Shown here: piece after piece, positions 1-8,486 of the stretch
Numbering within the stretch: the stretch's first letter is position 1
How the letters are laid out: every line of letters begins with the position of its first letter
Source: Streptomyces sp. NBC_01268
GTDB lineage: Bacteria > Actinomycetota > Actinomycetes > Streptomycetales > Streptomycetaceae
Length of the DNA stretch: 64,000 nucleotides
Assembly: GCF_036240795.1 (NCBI RefSeq)
Contig: NZ_CP108454.1
Coordinates: forward strand, 4,588,001-4,652,000
Direction: 5' to 3'
Translations under genes and position numbers: made by a program
Notes under the pieces: model-generated
Databases searched by the model: none
What the model saw: only the letters and a program-made list of their open reading frames with translations
Told to the model about the DNA's origin: nothing

Positions 1-332
1 GCGACGAGGACCAGGGCCGCGCCCAGGACGAGGAGGACCCCGGAGGCCCGGACGGTCCCGCCGGGGCCGCGCCGCCCCGCCGTGGCGGAGAGCAGGGGCG
101 TGCCGACCGCCATGCCGACGCCGAACACGGTCATCAGCCAGGCCGCCGACCCGGCGGAGACGCCGAGCTCCCGCGCGGCGTCGGGCAGCGCGAGGCTGGG
201 CCCCGACACGCCCATCGAGGCGGGCGCGACGAAGAGGGCGGGGAGGAGGGCGCGCCGGAGGGTGACGGCCGCCCGGGCGGGTTCGCGCGCCGCCGGGACG
301 GGCGTCGCCTTCACGGCCTTCGTCGTGGTCAT
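1..332 (-). CDS. MFS transporter, N-terminal part (cut by window edge)
   Basis: The first 110 residues of a Major Facilitator Superfamily exporter, likely of the DHA/drug-efflux type; the rest lies left of the window. A short basic N-terminus is followed by a first hydrophobic segment (about residues 28-48), a second (about 62-80) and the start of a third. The loop between the second and third (SATAGRRGP) resembles the G-x-x-x-D-R-x-G-R/K signature of this loop in MFS proteins. The ATG overlaps the stop codon of the pirin gene in an ATGA arrangement, so the two are probably translated from one message that starts at the pirin gene. The substrate cannot be inferred. Confidence 0.8.
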   Translation of the reverse strand, partial: MTTTKAVKATPVPAAREPARAAVTLRRALLPALFVAPASMGVSGPSLALPDAARELGVSAGSAAWLMTVFGVGMAVGTPLLSATAGRRGPGGTVRASGVLLVLGAALVLV

Positions 333-1195
333 GCCGGCATCCGTCCCATCAGTCCGTTCGCGAAGTCCTTCTCCGCCTGGCGGAGTTCTGCGGCCGTGTT
401 CATCACGAAGGGGCCGCTGCGGGCGACGGGTTCGCCGATCGGCTCGCCCGCGAGGACCAGCACCTCGGCCGCCGCGTCCGGGGCCTCGACGGTGAAGTGT
501 TCGCCGTCCCGGTCGAGCACGGCGAGGTGCCCGTCGGCGAGGGCCTCGCCGCTGACGACGGCGTCGCCGGTGAGCGCGTACACCATCGCGTTGTGCCCGG
601 CGGGTGCGGTGAACTCGGCGCGGCCGCCCGCCGCGAGGCGCGCGTGGACGACGAGGACCGGGGTGTGGGTGCCGAACGGCCCGGTCACGCCGTGGCTGCT
701 GCCGGCGAGGACGGTGAGCTCGGCGCCGTCGGGGGTGGTGACGGGCGGCAGGTCGGCGGCCTCGGCGTTCTGGCTGCGGGGCGGCAGCGACTTGAGGCGG
801 GCCGGGAGGTTCACCCAGATCTGCAGCATGTGCTGGCGCCCGCCCGCGGCGAGGAACTCCTCGGTGGGCAGCGCCTCGTGGACGATCCCGGACCCGGCGG
901 TGAGCCACTGCACCCCGCCGCCCCGGACGACGGCGCGGTGGCCGCGCGAGTCGGCGTTGGCGATGTCGCCGTCGAGGACGTACTGGATCGTCTCGAAGCC
1001 GCGGTGGGGGTGCGGGGGTGCGCCCTTGGCCGCTCCGGGGGCGAGGTCGATCGGACCGACCTGGTCGACCATCAGGAAGGGGTCCACGAAGGGGAGTTCG
1101 GCAGTGGGGAAGGGCCGGCGCACGGGGAAGCCGGCGCCCTCGTGGGTGTGGAAGGGGCGGGCGATGCGGGTGACGGTGCGCTCGGTGGTGGTCAT
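329..1195 (-). CDS. Pirin family protein
   Basis: A 288-residue bicupin of the pirin family, cytoplasmic and metal-binding; some members act as quercetin 2,3-dioxygenases, others as redox-linked regulators. The N-terminal cupin carries the PHPHRGFETI signature (two histidine ligands) and a second ligand cluster at GIVHEA, where His and Glu are expected to bind metal. The C-terminal cupin is degenerate, as usual. The start is set by the divergent promoter region only about 10 bases upstream, which would make the transcript nearly leaderless. It is the first gene of a two-gene unit with the MFS exporter. Pirin paired with an efflux pump suggests a response to an aromatic compound, but that is inference. 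Confidence 0.93.
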   Translation of the reverse strand: MTTTERTVTRIARPFHTHEGAGFPVRRPFPTAELPFVDPFLMVDQVGPIDLAPGAAKGAPPHPHRGFETIQYVLDGDIANADSRGHRAVVRGGGVQWLTAGSGIVHEALPTEEFLAAGGRQHMLQIWVNLPARLKSLPPRSQNAEAADLPPVTTPDGAELTVLAGSSHGVTGPFGTHTPVLVVHARLAAGGRAEFTAPAGHNAMVYALTGDAVVSGEALADGHLAVLDRDGEHFTVEAPDAAAEVLVLAGEPIGEPVARSGPFVMNTAAELRQAEKDFANGLMGRMPA

Positions 1196-1204
1196 GGCAG
1201 GACT

Positions 1205-1231
1205 GAACTACACCATTCAGTTCACTGTCAA
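1205..1231 (-). promoter_or_regulatory. Candidate promoter of the pirin-MFS unit
   Basis: On the minus strand a perfect TTGACA (1226-1231) is followed 15 bases on by TAGTTC (1205-1210), about 10 bases before the pirin ATG. The -35 is consensus, the -10 is poor and the spacing short, so the exact -10 is uncertain. TGAACT (1204-1209) and AGTTCA (1219-1224) form an inverted repeat over the same region and could be a repressor site. Confidence 0.4.
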
Positions 1232-1246
1232 GACTGAACGGTTCGG

Positions 1247-1275
1247 TTGACGAAGTGAACCGATCGGTTTAGCTT
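1247..1275 (+). promoter_or_regulatory. Promoter with perfect 12-bp palindromic operator in its spacer
   Basis: TTGACG (1247-1252) and TAGCTT (1270-1275) are separated by exactly 17 bases. Inside the spacer lies the perfect palindrome AACCGATCGGTT (1258-1269), the kind of dyad bound by TetR-type repressors. The ATG of the hydrolase gene begins 6 bases after the -10, so the transcript would be leaderless. A related imperfect copy (TGAACGGTTCGGTTGA) lies at 1235-1250, between this site and the pirin promoter. No regulator gene lies next to it within the window; one may lie to the left. Confidence 0.55.
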
Positions 1276-1281
1276 CGGTCC

Positions 1282-2058
1282 ATGACCACGACGACACGGA
1301 TCACCGCCACCTACGTCGGCACCGCCACCGTCCTCCTCCGCATCGGCGGCCTCACCCTCCTGACCGACCCGGCCTTCGACCCGGCGCCCGCCGACTACCC
1401 CGCCGCCCGCCCGCTCCACCGCACGACGGGCCCCGCCCTCGGTGCCGACCGGCTGCCGCCCGTCGACCTGGTGCTGCTCTCCCACGACCAGCACGCCGAC
1501 AACCTCGACCACACCGGCCGCGAGGTCCTCGCCCGCGCGGCCCGGACCCTCACCACCCCCGAGGGCGCCGCGCGCCTCGGCGGCCGGGCGGAGGGCCTGG
1601 CCCCCTGGGAGAGCCGCGAGGTCACCGCCGGCGGCACGCGCGTACGGATCACCGCGACCCCCGCCCGCCACGGCCCCGAGGGCACCGAGCAGGCCACCGG
1701 GCCCGTCACCGGCTTCGTCGTCGAGTACGACGGCGGCGCCCTCTACCTCTCCGGCGACACCGTCCGGCACGACGCGCTGACCGCGATCGGCGAACGCTTC
1801 GCCCTGGACACCGCCTTCCTCCACTTCGGCGACGCCCACTTCCCGTCCACCGGCGACCGCGCGTTCTCCCTCAGCGCCGCCGAGGGCGCGGCCTTCGCCC
1901 GGACCCTCGGCGCCCGCACGGTCGTCCCCCTCCACTTCGACTCCTGGGCGCACCTCGCCGAGGACCCCGCCGCCATCACCGCCGCCTTCGCCGCCGACCC
2001 CCTGCTCGCGGGGACCCTGCGCTGGCTGGAGCCGGGGGTGGCGGAGGAGCTGGCTTGA
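1282..2058 (+). CDS. MBL-fold metal-dependent hydrolase (UlaG-like)
   Basis: A 258-residue cytoplasmic metallo-beta-lactamase-fold protein of the UlaG/L-ascorbate-6-phosphate-lactonase-like branch. The N-terminus has the usual ATYVGTATVLLRIGG strand pair and TDPAFD. The metal motif is SHDQHADNLD, where the first His of the H-x-H-x-D-H signature is followed by Asp-Gln-His-Ala-Asp; the second position fits family variation. Further expected ligands are ARHG near residue 130, SGDT near 158 and PLHFDSW near the C-terminus. It is divergent from the pirin gene and has its own operator-bearing promoter. The physiological substrate is unknown. Confidence 0.9.
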   Translation: MTTTTRITATYVGTATVLLRIGGLTLLTDPAFDPAPADYPAARPLHRTTGPALGADRLPPVDLVLLSHDQHADNLDHTGREVLARAARTLTTPEGAARLGGRAEGLAPWESREVTAGGTRVRITATPARHGPEGTEQATGPVTGFVVEYDGGALYLSGDTVRHDALTAIGERFALDTAFLHFGDAHFPSTGDRAFSLSAAEGAAFARTLGARTVVPLHFDSWAHLAEDPAAITAAFAADPLLAGTLRWLEPGVAEELA

Positions 2059-2089
2059 CCGCGGCCGCGCGCCCGGCCGCGGGAACGCC

Positions 2090-2123
2090 GGAGGGCCGGA
2101 CCGCTTCCGCGATCCGGCCCTCC
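2090..2123. terminator. Terminator hairpin between convergent genes
   Basis: GGAGGGCCGGA (2090-2100) pairs perfectly with TCCGGCCCTCC (2113-2123) across a 12-base loop. It lies between the stops of the hydrolase (+) and the secreted repeat protein (-) and could serve both. There is no U-tract, which is normal for Streptomyces terminators. Confidence 0.7.
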
Positions 2124-2161
2124 GTCCTGCTCGGGGCCTCTGGGGCCCCCTCAGACCGCCC

Positions 2162-5100
2162 TCAGCCGCTGTACCAGCCGTTCAGGTCGGCGATGACCTG
2201 CACGCCGCCCGTGTGGTTGGTGAACGTGATGCGGCCGTCGACCACCGGGACGACCACCAGGTTGGAGATCGTCCGGCCCGCCGGGTAGTTGAGGTTCGAC
2301 ACCGCCGGGCGCGGCCTGCCGTGCGGGGACACGGTCAGGAAGCTGCCGGCCGTCGGGGCCGCCGCCGTCACGTTCAGGACGACCGCCGTGACGCCCTCGC
2401 TCGGGACGCCGGCCACGCCGGAGACCCGCATGCTCACCACACCACCGGGGCCGACGACCCCGGCCCGCGCGCCGAGACCGCTGCGGGTGTCGAGGAGCCG
2501 GACCGGCTCCGCTGCGGTGAAGGCGGCGCCCGTGGCGGAGAAGTACCCCGTCACGTCGGCGAGCAGGTCGACCGCGCCCGCGCTGTTGCGCAGCACCACC
2601 GAGCCGTTCACCACCGGCACGACCACCAGGTTGGGGAGGGTCTCCCCGGCCGAGTAGTTGATGTTCGACGCGGTCGGGACGGCCTGACCGTCGGGGTAGA
2701 CGGTCACGAAGCCGTTCGACGTCGGGGCGACCGCGGTGACGTTCATGACGACCGCCGTGACCCCCGTGGCCGGGACGCCGTGGGCACCCGCGACCTTCAG
2801 CTTCACCGTGCCGCCCGCGCCGACCCGGGCCTTGGGGGCGCCGGTGCCGTCACGGGTGTCGAGGAAGCGGGTCGGGTCGATCGACGTCAGCGCCGAACCC
2901 GTGCCCTCCGCCGCCGTGTAGTAGCCCGCCACGTCGGCGACGACGTCCACCGAGCCCGCGCTGTTGCGCAGGTCCACGGTGCCGTTGTGGACGGCCACGG
3001 TCACCAGATTGGAGAGCGTGCGCGTCGCCGTGTAGTTGAGGCTGGACGCCGACGGGACCGGACGGCCGTCCGGGTAGACGGTGAGGAAGCCGTTCGACGT
3101 CGGGGCGACGGCGGTGACGTTCATGACGACCGCCGTGACACCCGTCGCCGGGACACCGTTCACCCCGGCGACCTTCAGCTTCACCGTGCCGCCCGCGCCG
3201 ACCTTCGCCCGGGGCGCGCCCGTGCCGTACCGCGTGTCGAGGAAACGCTTCGGCGCGACCGGCACGAAGCGGCCCGGCGTCGTGGCCGCCGGGGCGTCCG
3301 TGATCGTGAACGCGTTCGGCAGGTAGCCGGGCGAGCGGGTGCCGGAGGTGAAGCCGCCGTCGCCGACGAGCAGGTCGTAGCGGCCCGGGGGCAGGTCACG
3401 GGTGCCGAGCAGGACCTTCAGCGAGCTCCCGTTCGGGCCCACGGACACGATCTGGTTCAGCCAGGTCTCGCCGGTCGTGGAGTCGTTGCGGAGCCGGACC
3501 TGCGTGCCGAGCGTCAGCCCGGTGCCGTACAGCTCCACCGGGTGCGAGGTGCCGGCGGCGCCGCTGGTGCTGCTCAGGCGCTCCACGTCGGCCTGCACCG
3601 GGTAGCTGCCGCAGCCCGACCTGCAGACGCCCTGCATCGTGAACTCGTACGGCGTCGGCGCCTTGCCCGGGGACACCACCAGCGCGTACTGCCCGGTGGG
3701 CGCGGAGTTCGTGGTGAGGCAGTTGAAGCGGAAGCCGGAGCCGTTGCACTGGTACGAGGAGTCCGTCGTCGCCCCGAAGGCGTTGCCGGCGAGCAGGCTG
3801 ACGGCCGGGGTGGCCCCGTTCGTCCCGCTGTCGACGCCGTACACGTCGAAGGTCTGCTGCGGCTTCAGGTCGAGCACCGCGCAGTACGCCGTGGCCGACT
3901 CGGTCAGGACCGCGCTGCGCGGCGCGAAACCGGCCGGCGACACCTTGTTCGCCGTGCACTCGGGGGCCCAGCCGGCCGCCGTGCCGATCCGCCAGGTGTC
4001 CACGGAGGAGGCGATCGGTGTCTCGGCGTAACCGGAGGCCAGGGTGTAGACCAGGTACGAGGTGGAGCCGGTGACCCGGCAGGTGCCGGCGGTGCCGAAG
4101 GTGCGGCACTTGATGGTGCCGTCGGCGTCGACGACGCCCAGGACCGCGCCGGTCCGGTAGGCGGCGTCCGGCGTCCGCACGGACAGCCACAGCTTGTCCG
4201 CGGCCGCCGCCGTCACCCGCAGGCAGGTGCTGTCGAGGTCCCCGCGGAAGGTGTACGGGGTGGAGGGCCCGCCGACTGTCAGCGACTTCGGCGCCGCGCA
4301 GCGGGCGGTCGCGGAGAGGTCCCTGCGGACCAGCTTGTACGTGTCGTCGGCGCGGCCGTTGTTGCTGAGCAGCGCCGTGTACGGGGCGCCCGCCGTGAAG
4401 CGGCAGGTGGTCGTCGAGCCGCTGAGGGTGCCGCACACCTCGTTGCCGGCGGCGTCGTGGATGCGCAGCCAGGCGTTCACCTGGTTGCTGTCGTTGGTGT
4501 AGTCGAGCAGCTCGGCCGTGGAGTGCGCGCCGCCCGCGAGGGAGAGGCACGCGGTCTGCCCGGCGGCGAGCGTGGTCTCGGCACCCCACGTGTTGCCGAA
4601 GCCGGTCTGGGCCCACGGGACGCAGCCCGCGGCCTCGGCCGTGCGCTGGACGGCGACCTGGTAGTCACCGGCGGCCGACGCGGTCAGCACGGCGTGGAAC
4701 GGCGCGGTGCCGGTCAGCTTGCAGACGCCCGGCGCGCTCTCGTTGGCGCACTGCGCGGCGCCCTTGGCGTCGTAGACCCGGATCGTCGGGTGGGCGGCGC
4801 CTTCGCCGGTCGCCCGGTCGAGGAAGTAGAGCCCGCGGCCCGAGGCCGTCGGCAGGCTCAGGCACAGCGCCTGGCCGGCGCCCGTGAAGGTGCCGGTGAC
4901 CGGGCCCGAGGCGAAGCCGTCGTCCTTGACCGGCGTGCAGCCCTGCGCCTGCGCGGTCGCGAGGAACCAGAGGCCGTAGGCGTCCGTCGCGGTGATGCGG
5001 GCGGCGTCGCGGGCCCAGGTGTAGTCACCGGCGGTCAGCTGACAGGGCGTGGTGGGCTCCGGCGTGCAGACCGGGGTGCCGTCGGCCTTGTACAGGCGCC

Positions 5101-6136
5101 CGTCGAGCTCCTGGCTGACGGTGTCGAAGAGGTACGGACCGTCCGCCGGCACGTGCAGCGTCCGGCAGCGCTCGGTGCCGGTCACGTCCGGCACCGTGCC
5201 GTAGGCCTGCGGCCGGACGGTGGGGCAGCCGCTCGGGTGCGAGAGGCGCGCCGCCGTGAGCGTGAGGTCGGTGGCCGCCGTGTCGCGCTCGGCCGCCAGC
5301 AGGCGGTAGGGCGCGGCGCCGGTCAGCGTGCAGTCCACGTACTGGTTGCCGGCGATGCGCGTCGAGCAGATCTGGGCGCCCTCGGAGTCGTACACGGTCT
5401 GCGACGCGCGCCAGTCGCTGTGGAACAGGCGCAGCACCTCACCGGTGGCCGTCGGCAGCGCGAAGCAGGTGCCCGTCGAACCGGCCGCGAGGCTCGCGGC
5501 TTGGACGGCGGGCCGCCCGAGGGCGGTGTCGGCGTCCGTCACCGCGGTGCACGAGGCGTCCGAGAAGAGCGCCTTGTACGAGACGGAGAACCCGCCGCCG
5601 CTGCCCCAGGTGTCCCACGCGTTCAGCGTGTACGCGCCCGCCTGGGGGGCCGGGCAGCGGTGCGCGCCGGAGTAGTCGGGCCGGTCGCAGGTGACGGCGG
5701 AGCCGTCGGGGGCGGTCAGCGAGACGTTGACGTCGTGGCCCATGGTGCCCACGACCTGCGCGAACACGACGTCCTTCGCCCGCGGCACGTCGAGCGTGAA
5801 GCTGGTGGCGTGGTTCTCGGGCCAGGCGGAACAGGTGTGGACGGTGTTCGGCGCGAGGGTCCCGGAACAGGTGTCCCCGAGGTCGCCCTCGGCGATCTGC
5901 GCCGCGGCGCTCTTCGGGGCGGCGGCCCTGGGAGCGGCGGTCTTCGGGGCGGCCGCCTTGGGCGTCGCCTTCGGTGCCGGTACGGGCGTCGCGGCGGCGG
6001 ACGCGGTGGCCACCGGTCCCAGTACGGACGCGAGGACCGCGACGATCAGCGCGAGGAGCGCGAGGACGCGCGGTGGGCCTGCCGGTCTTCTCCCGGCATG
6101 GGTGGAGTGCAAGAGGGTCCCCCCGGACGCATGCAT
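2162..6136 (-). CDS. Large secreted repeat protein
   Basis: A 1324-residue exported protein of unknown function. The open frame runs much further upstream, but the start is placed at the ATG before a clear signal peptide: basic ...HAGRRPAGPPR then a hydrophobic core and ATASAAA cleavage region, followed by an Ala/Pro/Lys linker. Residues about 80-880 form a series of roughly 110-residue beta-rich units, each with paired cysteines, the first resembling bacterial pre-peptidase C-terminal domains. A TIG/Ig-like segment (about 890-990) precedes three C-terminal repeats of about 120 residues with the consensus FLDTR-x-G-x-G, G-V-x-A-V-V-x-NVTA, NLV and VDV-x-AD-x-x-GYY, known from many actinobacterial surface proteins. 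There is no protease or glycosidase motif visible. An alternative TTG start eight codons in has a better ribosome-binding site. Confidence 0.8.
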   Translation of the reverse strand: MHASGGTLLHSTHAGRRPAGPPRVLALLALIVAVLASVLGPVATASAAATPVPAPKATPKAAAPKTAAPRAAAPKSAAAQIAEGDLGDTCSGTLAPNTVHTCSAWPENHATSFTLDVPRAKDVVFAQVVGTMGHDVNVSLTAPDGSAVTCDRPDYSGAHRCPAPQAGAYTLNAWDTWGSGGGFSVSYKALFSDASCTAVTDADTALGRPAVQAASLAAGSTGTCFALPTATGEVLRLFHSDWRASQTVYDSEGAQICSTRIAGNQYVDCTLTGAAPYRLLAAERDTAATDLTLTAARLSHPSGCPTVRPQAYGTVPDVTGTERCRTLHVPADGPYLFDTVSQELDGRLYKADGTPVCTPEPTTPCQLTAGDYTWARDAARITATDAYGLWFLATAQAQGCTPVKDDGFASGPVTGTFTGAGQALCLSLPTASGRGLYFLDRATGEGAAHPTIRVYDAKGAAQCANESAPGVCKLTGTAPFHAVLTASAAGDYQVAVQRTAEAAGCVPWAQTGFGNTWGAETTLAAGQTACLSLAGGAHSTAELLDYTNDSNQVNAWLRIHDAAGNEVCGTLSGSTTTCRFTAGAPYTALLSNNGRADDTYKLVRRDLSATARCAAPKSLTVGGPSTPYTFRGDLDSTCLRVTAAAADKLWLSVRTPDAAYRTGAVLGVVDADGTIKCRTFGTAGTCRVTGSTSYLVYTLASGYAETPIASSVDTWRIGTAAGWAPECTANKVSPAGFAPRSAVLTESATAYCAVLDLKPQQTFDVYGVDSGTNGATPAVSLLAGNAFGATTDSSYQCNGSGFRFNCLTTNSAPTGQYALVVSPGKAPTPYEFTMQGVCRSGCGSYPVQADVERLSSTSGAAGTSHPVELYGTGLTLGTQVRLRNDSTTGETWLNQIVSVGPNGSSLKVLLGTRDLPPGRYDLLVGDGGFTSGTRSPGYLPNAFTITDAPAATTPGRFVPVAPKRFLDTRYGTGAPRAKVGAGGTVKLKVAGVNGVPATGVTAVVMNVTAVAPTSNGFLTVYPDGRPVPSASSLNYTATRTLSNLVTVAVHNGTVDLRNSAGSVDVVADVAGYYTAAEGTGSALTSIDPTRFLDTRDGTGAPKARVGAGGTVKLKVAGAHGVPATGVTAVVMNVTAVAPTSNGFVTVYPDGQAVPTASNINYSAGETLPNLVVVPVVNGSVVLRNSAGAVDLLADVTGYFSATGAAFTAAEPVRLLDTRSGLGARAGVVGPGGVVSMRVSGVAGVPSEGVTAVVLNVTAAAPTAGSFLTVSPHGRPRPAVSNLNYPAGRTISNLVVVPVVDGRITFTNHTGGVQVIADLNGWYSG
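2165..3260 (-). repeat. Three tandem FLDTR/GYY coding repeats
   Basis: Three consecutive units of about 360 bases at the 3' end of the large secreted protein gene (roughly 3260-2895, 2885-2540 and 2520-2165). The first two are the most alike, with near-identical stretches around FLDTR-x-GTGAP, GVTAVVMNVTAVAPTSNGF and LRNSAG; the last is more diverged. The likeness of the DNA suggests recent duplication or gene conversion. Confidence 0.8.
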
Positions 6137-6210
6137 GACTGCTGAGGATGAACGAGGAACGGAAGCGAAGCGGTTCGGAAACGAGCGACGCCGTCCGGAA
6201 CAGGCCGAGT

Positions 6211-6789
6211 CTATTGACGGGTCGCGCGCACCGACCGCCAGGTCCGCAGTCCGTCGGCGTCCACACCCGCCTCGGTGAAACCGAGACGGGCGGCGACGGC
6301 GCCGCTGGAGTGGTTGGCGGCGTCGTGCAGGATCAGCAGCTCGTCGACGCCGGGGAGCCGGAAGCCCTCCTGGACCATGGCCGCCGCGGCCCGGGTGGCG
6401 ATGCCGCGCCCGGTGGCGGCGGGATGCAGCCAGTACCCGATCTCGTAGGCGCCCTCGGGGGTGTCCTCGTGCCGGAAGAGCCCGCAGGTCCCGACGAGCC
6501 TCCCGTCCACGGCCACGGCGTACGAGAACTCCTCGCCCGCCTCCCACAGTTCCGCCCGCCCGGCGAGGAACCCGGCCGTCCGGTCCCGCGAGTGCTCGGC
6601 CGCCCACGGCATCCAGGGGCGCAGGTGCTCCAGCGACTCGTCGATGACCCGCACCCACGTGTCGAGGTCGGCCCCGGGGTCGAACGGCCGGAGGACCAGG
6701 TCGTCGTCGATGCGGATCAGGGCGGCGGGGGCGGGCGTCGGTGCGGGTGTCGTGGGAGCGGGGGTGACTGCGGGCTGCGGGAGTTCCAT
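6211..6789 (-). CDS. GNAT-family N-acetyltransferase (RimJ/RimL-like)
   Basis: A 192-residue acetyl-CoA-dependent acetyltransferase with the layout of ribosomal-protein-type enzymes: LVLRPF at the N-terminus, a long first helix region (about 35-75), the strand GTCGLFRHED, then EIGYWLHPAATGRGIATRA, in which the G-R-G-I-A-T loop is the pyrophosphate-binding motif A. The C-terminal H-x-x-N-x-x-S-x-x-V-A-x-x-x-G-F block (NHSSGAVAARLGF) is also typical. The frame opens upstream at a TTG, but the ATG at 6789 is preferred; neither has a convincing Shine-Dalgarno. A proline/alanine-rich stretch precedes the domain. It lies 74 bases upstream of the large secreted protein, same strand. The substrate is unknown. 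Confidence 0.85.
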   Translation of the reverse strand: MELPQPAVTPAPTTPAPTPAPAALIRIDDDLVLRPFDPGADLDTWVRVIDESLEHLRPWMPWAAEHSRDRTAGFLAGRAELWEAGEEFSYAVAVDGRLVGTCGLFRHEDTPEGAYEIGYWLHPAATGRGIATRAAAAMVQEGFRLPGVDELLILHDAANHSSGAVAARLGFTEAGVDADGLRTWRSVRATRQ

Positions 6790-6932
6790 ACGAGGAGGCT
6801 CGTGCCCGAGTGGCCGTGCGGGCAAGGTGATTTCGGCGTCCCGCGACCGGACCCGCGTGCCGGCCCGCGCGGGGGAGGCGGATCATCCCCGCGCATGACC
6901 TCCCGGCGCCGGGGCGCGGCCAGCATGGAGCC

Positions 6933-7547
6933 ATGGCGATCAGGATCTCGACGGACGACGCGGGGCGCCGCGCTCCGCGCCCGGCACTCCTCCCTCGGCC
7001 GGGCGCGTGGCCGGGGATCGCCGCCGCGGTGTGGGGGCTCCTGTTCGCCGTGCCCAGTCTCGTGTGGGCGGCGGGGTCCTCGCTCGGCGCGCGGACGACC
7101 GTGGCACCGTCCCTGGTGGAGCTGGCCGAGGACCGGGTGGCGTGGTTCGTGGCCGTGTTGTGGCTGACCGGTCTCCTGAAGATCCTCGGCGCCGTCATCG
7201 GCATCGGCCTGACCCGGCGGCGCGGCCGGTGGACCGGCCGTCTCCTGGCGCTCTGCGGCGCCGGTGCGGGGGTGCTGCTCGTCTGGCACGGCGCCGTCTT
7301 CGTCGTCCACGGGGTGCTGGTCGAGACCGGCGCCCGCCCCGTCGCGCCCGACCTGGCCGGGCTGACCCGCTGGTACCTCTGCCTGTGGGGCCCGTGGTTC
7401 GTCGCCGGTGGGCTGGCCTTCGCCGTCGCCACCCTGCGGTACGTCCGCCGCCTGGACGCGGACGCCGGGGCCCGCCGCCTCGCTGCCGTGGGGGCGCTGG
7501 GCGCGGCGCTCCTGTCCCTGGTGTCGACGGTCACGGGGATCGGCTGA
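6933..7547 (+). CDS. DUF3995-like four-helix membrane protein
   Basis: A 204-residue integral membrane protein with four hydrophobic segments (about residues 28-50, 70-92, 100-125 and 145-165) and a possible weak fifth at the end. The first segment with its W-G-L-L-F-A-V-P-S-x-x-W-A pattern resembles DUF3995 proteins, whose role is unknown. It is divergent from the acetyltransferase gene with about 140 bases between them and converges on the reductase gene after 20 bases. Confidence 0.75.
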   Translation: MAIRISTDDAGRRAPRPALLPRPGAWPGIAAAVWGLLFAVPSLVWAAGSSLGARTTVAPSLVELAEDRVAWFVAVLWLTGLLKILGAVIGIGLTRRRGRWTGRLLALCGAGAGVLLVWHGAVFVVHGVLVETGARPVAPDLAGLTRWYLCLWGPWFVAGGLAFAVATLRYVRRLDADAGARRLAAVGALGAALLSLVSTVTGIG

Positions 7548-7567
7548 TCCCCGTCCCGGGCCGGGCG

Positions 7568-8140
7568 TCAGCGCACGACGTCGAAGACCTGCTTCTGCAG
7601 CCCGTTCGCGTACGCCTCGTGCTCGACCAGCTTCAGCTTCTGCACGTCCTTGTCCGTGGTGCTGAACAGGCGCTTGCCCGCGCCGAGCAGCAGCGGGAAG
7701 ACCAGGAGGTGGTAGCGGTCGATCAGGCCGGCGTCCGACAGGGCCTGGTTCAGGGAGGCGCTGCCGTGGACGATGATCGGGCCGCCCTCGGTCTCCTTCA
7801 GCGCGGCGACCTCGTCGAGGGTGCGCAGGATCGTCGTCTCGCCCCAGTTCGACACCAGCTCGTCCTCGGTGAGCGTCGTCGACACGACGTACTTCGGCAT
7901 CACCTTGTAGTCGGCGAACTCCGCCATGTCCGGCCACACGCCGCTGAACGCCTCGTAGCTGGTCCGCCCCAGCAGCATCGCCGAGGCCTCCTTCTGCTCC
8001 CGGTCCTTGATCTCGAACGCCTCGGGCAGGAACTCCGAGTGCTTGAACGTCCAGCCCGAGTTCCGGTACCCGGGCTCGCCCCCGGGGGCCTCCACGACGC
8101 CGTCGAGGGAGATGAAGGCGGTGCTGATGAGAGTGCGCAT
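7568..8140 (-). CDS. Dihydrofolate reductase family protein (RibD C-terminal fold)
   Basis: A 190-residue NADPH-binding reductase of the RibD-C/DHFR superfamily. Features seen are the N-terminal strand TAFISLDGVVEAPGGE, the cofactor-loop region AMLLGRTSYEAFSGVWP, the strand KYVVSTTL, the IIVHGSASLNQALSDAGLIDRYHLLVFPLLLGAGKRLF block, which is the family signature, and a final beta hairpin. Length fits stand-alone members. A strong GGAGGAA site eight bases before the ATG supports the start. Members in actinobacteria are mostly uncharacterised, so no substrate is given. Confidence 0.92.
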   Translation of the reverse strand: MRTLISTAFISLDGVVEAPGGEPGYRNSGWTFKHSEFLPEAFEIKDREQKEASAMLLGRTSYEAFSGVWPDMAEFADYKVMPKYVVSTTLTEDELVSNWGETTILRTLDEVAALKETEGGPIIVHGSASLNQALSDAGLIDRYHLLVFPLLLGAGKRLFSTTDKDVQKLKLVEHEAYANGLQKQVFDVVR

Positions 8141-8219
8141 GGCCGGGTTCCTCCGTGTGTCGTTGCCAGTCGTGAGTGTTGACCGGGGACCAGGGAGAAA
8201 CTAATCGGTCGGCGAGGAC

Positions 8220-8486
8220 TTATTTGATCGACGCGACGAAGGGCGTCCAGGCGGCGGCCGGGACGACGAGGACGGGCCCGTCGGGGCGCTTGGAGTCGCG
8301 GACGGGGACGAGGCCGGGGGTGTCGTCGCGGACTTCGACACACTCGCCGCCGTCCCCGTTGCTGTAGCTGCTCTTACGCCAGACGGCGAAGCTCTCGGCC
8401 ACTTCGAGGCAGTCGCCGCCGTCCCCGTTGCTGTGGCTGCTCTTGCGCCAGACGGCGGCGGTCAGATCAAGGGCGTTGCTGGCCAT
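8220..8486 (-). CDS. DUF397 protein with duplicated N-terminal motif
   Basis: An 88-residue small protein of the DUF397 family, which in Streptomyces is found beside XRE regulators and is thought to act as the partner or antagonist of the regulator. The hallmark W-R-K-S-S-x-S-x-x-x-G-x-x-C-x-E-V occurs twice: WRKSSHSNGDGGDCLEVAES and, 21 residues later, WRKSSYSNGDGGECVEVRD, followed by the usual V-x-V-R-D-S-K C-terminal half. Most relatives have it once. The gene overlaps the 3' end of the XRE gene by 20 bases and is translated with it. Confidence 0.9.
   Translation of the reverse strand: MASNALDLTAAVWRKSSHSNGDGGDCLEVAESFAVWRKSSYSNGDGGECVEVRDDTPGLVPVRDSKRPDGPVLVVPAAAWTPFVASIK

Noticed and set aside
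2213..6145. A 1310-codon forward open frame
   Set aside because: It is antisense to the secreted repeat protein, has the Arg/Gly/Val-rich composition of a GC-rich shadow frame and no ribosome-binding site.
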